Notes under the pieces: model-generated
What the model saw: only the letters and a program-made list of their open reading frames with translations
Database searches by the model: none
Told to the model about the DNA's origin: nothing
Translations under genes and position numbers: made by a program
Origin: Mycobacterium sp. IS-1590
Lineage (GTDB): Bacteria; Actinomycetota; Actinomycetes; Mycobacteriales; Mycobacteriaceae
Direction: 5' to 3'
Assembly (NCBI RefSeq): GCF_001500025.1
Contig: NZ_LQIW01000001.1
Location: 1-64,000, forward strand
Length of the DNA stretch: 64,000 bases
In this document: piece after piece, positions 62,126 to 64,000 of the stretch
Position numbering within the stretch: position 1 is the first letter of the stretch
Layout: the number at the start of each line of letters is the position of its first letter

Positions 62126-62440
62126 TCACATCGCAGAGCCGGCGCCTTCTACCGCCTCGGCGCCGCCGGCATCGGTGCGCACGTAACTGTCTGCCGCCTC
62201 GCGGTGTCCCTGCGCGTGTTTGGCGAAATTACCGGCGAACCGTGCGCCGTCGGCCTCCCACGCCGCCAGCATCTTTGGCAACGCGGCGGCCGCCGACCCC
62301 GATCCGAGAGCGGTGTTCCCCGCTCGTGAATGTGCCGCCTGATGCGCTGATTGGAACCCGCTGGCCTGGCCGTCGAGCCGGTCTGCGGCCATGCGCAGCT
62401 CGGTCGGATCGACCTTCAGCGGGTCGTTCGAGTCAGACAC
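62126..62440 (-). CDS. ESX/WXG100-like secretion partner
   Basis: A 104-aa helical protein (LRMAADRLDGQASGF, then AAWEADGARFAGNFAKHAQG). A Trp-Glu-Ala-Asp turn stands where WXG lies in family members. GTG at 62440 gives the better spacing to AAGGGGG; ATG one codon earlier is possible. Probably exported with, or as chaperone of, the toxin downstream. Confidence 0.75.
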   Translation of the reverse strand: MSDSNDPLKVDPTELRMAADRLDGQASGFQSAHQAAHSRAGNTALGSGSAAAALPKMLAAWEADGARFAGNFAKHAQGHREAADSYVRTDAGGAEAVEGAGSAM

Positions 62441-62546
62441 CATGCCCCCTTTTTCCAGCGTCAGCCGCACACTAACACCGCCCGAGGGGCCGCCAACGCA
62501 GCAATTTCGTCACCGGAAATCTCCGACCAGGCGTTAAGCTCATCCC

Positions 62547-62900
62547 ATGGAACTACTACGCAACGTAGTTGTACTGCTGCACATCGTCGGCTTCGCGATC
62601 ACGTTCGGCGGCTGGGCCGCCGAGGCCCTGGCCCGGCGCTTCCGCACCACCCGCGCCATGGACTACGGCCTTCTGCTCTCGCTGCTCACCGGCCTCGCGC
62701 TCGCCGCGCCGTGGCCCGCGGGGATCGAACTCAACTATCCGAAGATCGGGATCAAGCTCGTCATCCTCGTGATCCTGGGCGGGGTCCTCGGCATGGGCAG
62801 CGCTCGCCAGAAGCGCACCGGCAACCCCATACCGCGCCCGATGTTCTGGTCGATCGGCGTCCTGTCGTTCGCCGCTGCAGCCATCGCCGTCCTCTGGTGA
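62547..62900 (+). CDS. Small four-helix membrane protein
   Basis: A 117-aa protein with four hydrophobic helices (NVVVLLHIVGFAITFGGWAA, LLLSLLTGLALAAPWP, IKLVILVILGGVLGMG, MFWSIGVLSFAAAAIAVL). Homologues in mycobacteria are often labelled Fe-S protein, but no Cys is present, so that label does not fit. Function unknown. Divergent from the ESX partner gene. Confidence 0.82.
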   Translation: MELLRNVVVLLHIVGFAITFGGWAAEALARRFRTTRAMDYGLLLSLLTGLALAAPWPAGIELNYPKIGIKLVILVILGGVLGMGSARQKRTGNPIPRPMFWSIGVLSFAAAAIAVLW

Positions 62901-62958
62901 CCCGGTCAGCAAACGCCTGAATCAGTGAATTGTCATATGCACCTGGAATAATGGTGTA

Positions 62959-63834
62959 GTGACGCAAACTGTAATCGAACGTCTTCACATCGTCGAGGGA
63001 GCCGACTGGAAGGACGCGGTGATCACTCTTCTGGAGGATCGCTCGTCGTACCGGCCGTGGCGCTACGGCTTCGGCGAAGCCCACATCGGCGACCCGGTGG
63101 CCATCGTTTTGAACACCGATCCGCCGTCGGTCATGACGCGACTCGGCCGCATCGGTCCCGACGGCCGCTTCGACCGCGCCGAGATCACCTGGGGCCTACC
63201 CAGCCCCGGCCTGGTGGACCTCGGCACCCTGGCGCGGGTGGTCAGGTTCGCCGGCGACGAGGACCCGCGCAAGGTGTGGCAGCTTCGCGGCGACGCGGCC
63301 ACGCGCATGATCCTCGCGCTGACCGACTGCGACGCCGACGGCAAGCGTTCGACGCGGTTCGGCCATTCGACGATAGCCGCGGCGGCAACCCTCCTTCACT
63401 CCTGCGGCCGGTGCACCGGATGCGGAGCCGTCCTCGACCTGCTCGGTGCGCGTGCCCGCGACGCCTTCCGCATCCGCACGGTCGACTTTCCCGAGCGGCC
63501 GCAGCCGCAGCCGGTGATCATGGAAGCCACCAACGTGCCCAGCTACTTCTACGGCCCGATACCCGACAAGTGTTGGCTGCCAGAACTTCCCGCCGATTGG
63601 CCCGGCGTACTGTGCCTGCGCTGCGACACCGCCATGCGCGACGGCGGCTTCACAAGCCTGATCGACTATCTGTTCTCCCAGCATCCGCGGTGTCCCTATT
63701 GCGGCGCCCAACGCACGCAGAGCGCACAGTTCGGACAGGTCTTCCATCTGGACTTCCCGCCGTGGGACGACTACCGCGGCTGCGCCCGACGAAAGGACAA
63801 CTGGACCTGCACCGTATGTGGCAGCCAATGGTGA
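62959..63834 (+). CDS. Hypothetical protein with several CxxC pairs
   Basis: A 291-aa protein with GTG start at 62959. The first half is a beta-rich domain (WRYGFGEAHIGDPVAIVLNT, GRIGPDGRFDRAEITWG). Cys pairs HSCGRCTGCGAVL, VLCLRCDTAM, PRCPYCGAQ and WTCTVCGSQW suggest three or four zinc sites, in places resembling HNH-like zinc fingers. No catalytic core is convincing. Function unknown. Confidence 0.7.
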   Translation: MTQTVIERLHIVEGADWKDAVITLLEDRSSYRPWRYGFGEAHIGDPVAIVLNTDPPSVMTRLGRIGPDGRFDRAEITWGLPSPGLVDLGTLARVVRFAGDEDPRKVWQLRGDAATRMILALTDCDADGKRSTRFGHSTIAAAATLLHSCGRCTGCGAVLDLLGARARDAFRIRTVDFPERPQPQPVIMEATNVPSYFYGPIPDKCWLPELPADWPGVLCLRCDTAMRDGGFTSLIDYLFSQHPRCPYCGAQRTQSAQFGQVFHLDFPPWDDYRGCARRKDNWTCTVCGSQW

Positions 63835-63866
63835 CCCAGTCAAGGCGAGTCCACTGAGCGCCTCAG

Positions 63867-64000
63867 TTATCGCGCCCGAATGCTTTGCGCCACCTCGCCG
63901 TAACGCTCGAACCGCGCCGGATCGGCCAGCGCGTTGTAGAGCACCACGCGTGATGCCACCCCGCCGTACCGTGAGATCAACGCGTCCGCCAGACCGTCCC
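63867..64000 (-). CDS. C-terminus of a luciferase-like F420-dependent oxidoreductase (partial)
   Basis: The minus strand codes ...DGLADALISRYGGVASRVVL YNALADPARFERYGEVAQSI RAR-stop, running off the right edge. The ending LADALISRYGGVASR is typical of mycobacterial LLM-class F420 oxidoreductases. Only the last 44 codons are visible, so the assignment is tentative. Confidence 0.55.
   Translation of the reverse strand, partial: DGLADALISRYGGVASRVVLYNALADPARFERYGEVAQSIRAR

Noticed and set aside
62547..62900. Label 'Fe-S protein' used for homologues of the four-helix membrane protein
   Set aside because: The sequence contains no cysteine, so it cannot bind an Fe-S cluster in the usual way.

Overview
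The window reads as chromosome of a fast-growing mycobacterium (Mycolicibacterium-like). The evidence is high G+C coding with frequent GTG starts, together with a WS/DGAT acyltransferase, an LpqH-type lipoprotein, a PknE-like Ser/Thr kinase, an Arr rifampin ADP-ribosyltransferase very close to the M. smegmatis enzyme, an Rv2466c-like DsbA-fold protein, and several ESX/type VII-secreted toxin modules. Assignments come from reading translations and motifs; no database search was run.

Layout. 0-4 kb: a three-subunit molybdenum hydroxylase (PaoABC type) on the minus strand and a small zinc-ribbon protein. 4-15 kb: YceI, Ser/Thr kinase, cyclic-nucleotide-binding protein and WS/DGAT on plus; an MFS exporter, a large esterase-like protein, a BASS transporter and an LpqH lipoprotein on minus; DUF1206, CsbD and arr. 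15-25.5 kb: an M15 peptidase lipoprotein; an operon of a diiron-type 'metal-dependent hydrolase' with its ferredoxin and ferredoxin reductase; small secreted proteins; a class III cyclase fused to a hydrolase domain without its nucleophile; a peptidoglycan amidase; a methyltransferase. 25.5-27.8 kb: a phytoene-desaturase-like oxidoreductase divergent from a TetR regulator, with two palindromic operators between them.

27.9-47 kb is an accessory defence island of visibly lower G+C. Its core is a minus-strand operon in transcription order: type III-like Res helicase/nuclease, beta-class DNA methyltransferase, OLD-family ATPase/TOPRIM nuclease, and UvrD helicase fused to a PD-(D/E)XK Fe-S nuclease. 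Next to it lie frameshifted remnants (a DUF4011-type helicase, an OGG-fold glycosylase, an unknown gene), an SRA-HNH modification-dependent endonuclease with a damaged HNH motif, a PD-(D/E)XK protein, an orphan NrtR-type winged helix and an ESX-type toxin with its putative immunity gene.

47-64 kb: a serine hydrolase; a second ESX toxin locus with two paralogous membrane immunity-type genes, the second frameshifted and preceded by a 19-codon leftover of a toxin tail; a TetR gene and its divergent target; the DsbA-like protein; prfC; a LipM-like lipase; DUF4407 and SseB proteins; a third ESX toxin/immunity locus; two conserved hypotheticals; and the C-terminus of an apparent luciferase-like F420 oxidoreductase cut by the window edge.

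How it fits together: the kinase and cyclic-nucleotide genes suggest local signalling. The electron-transfer pair indicates that the PF10118 protein is an oxygenase. The island combines modification-based restriction, nuclease/helicase defence and inter-bacterial toxins.
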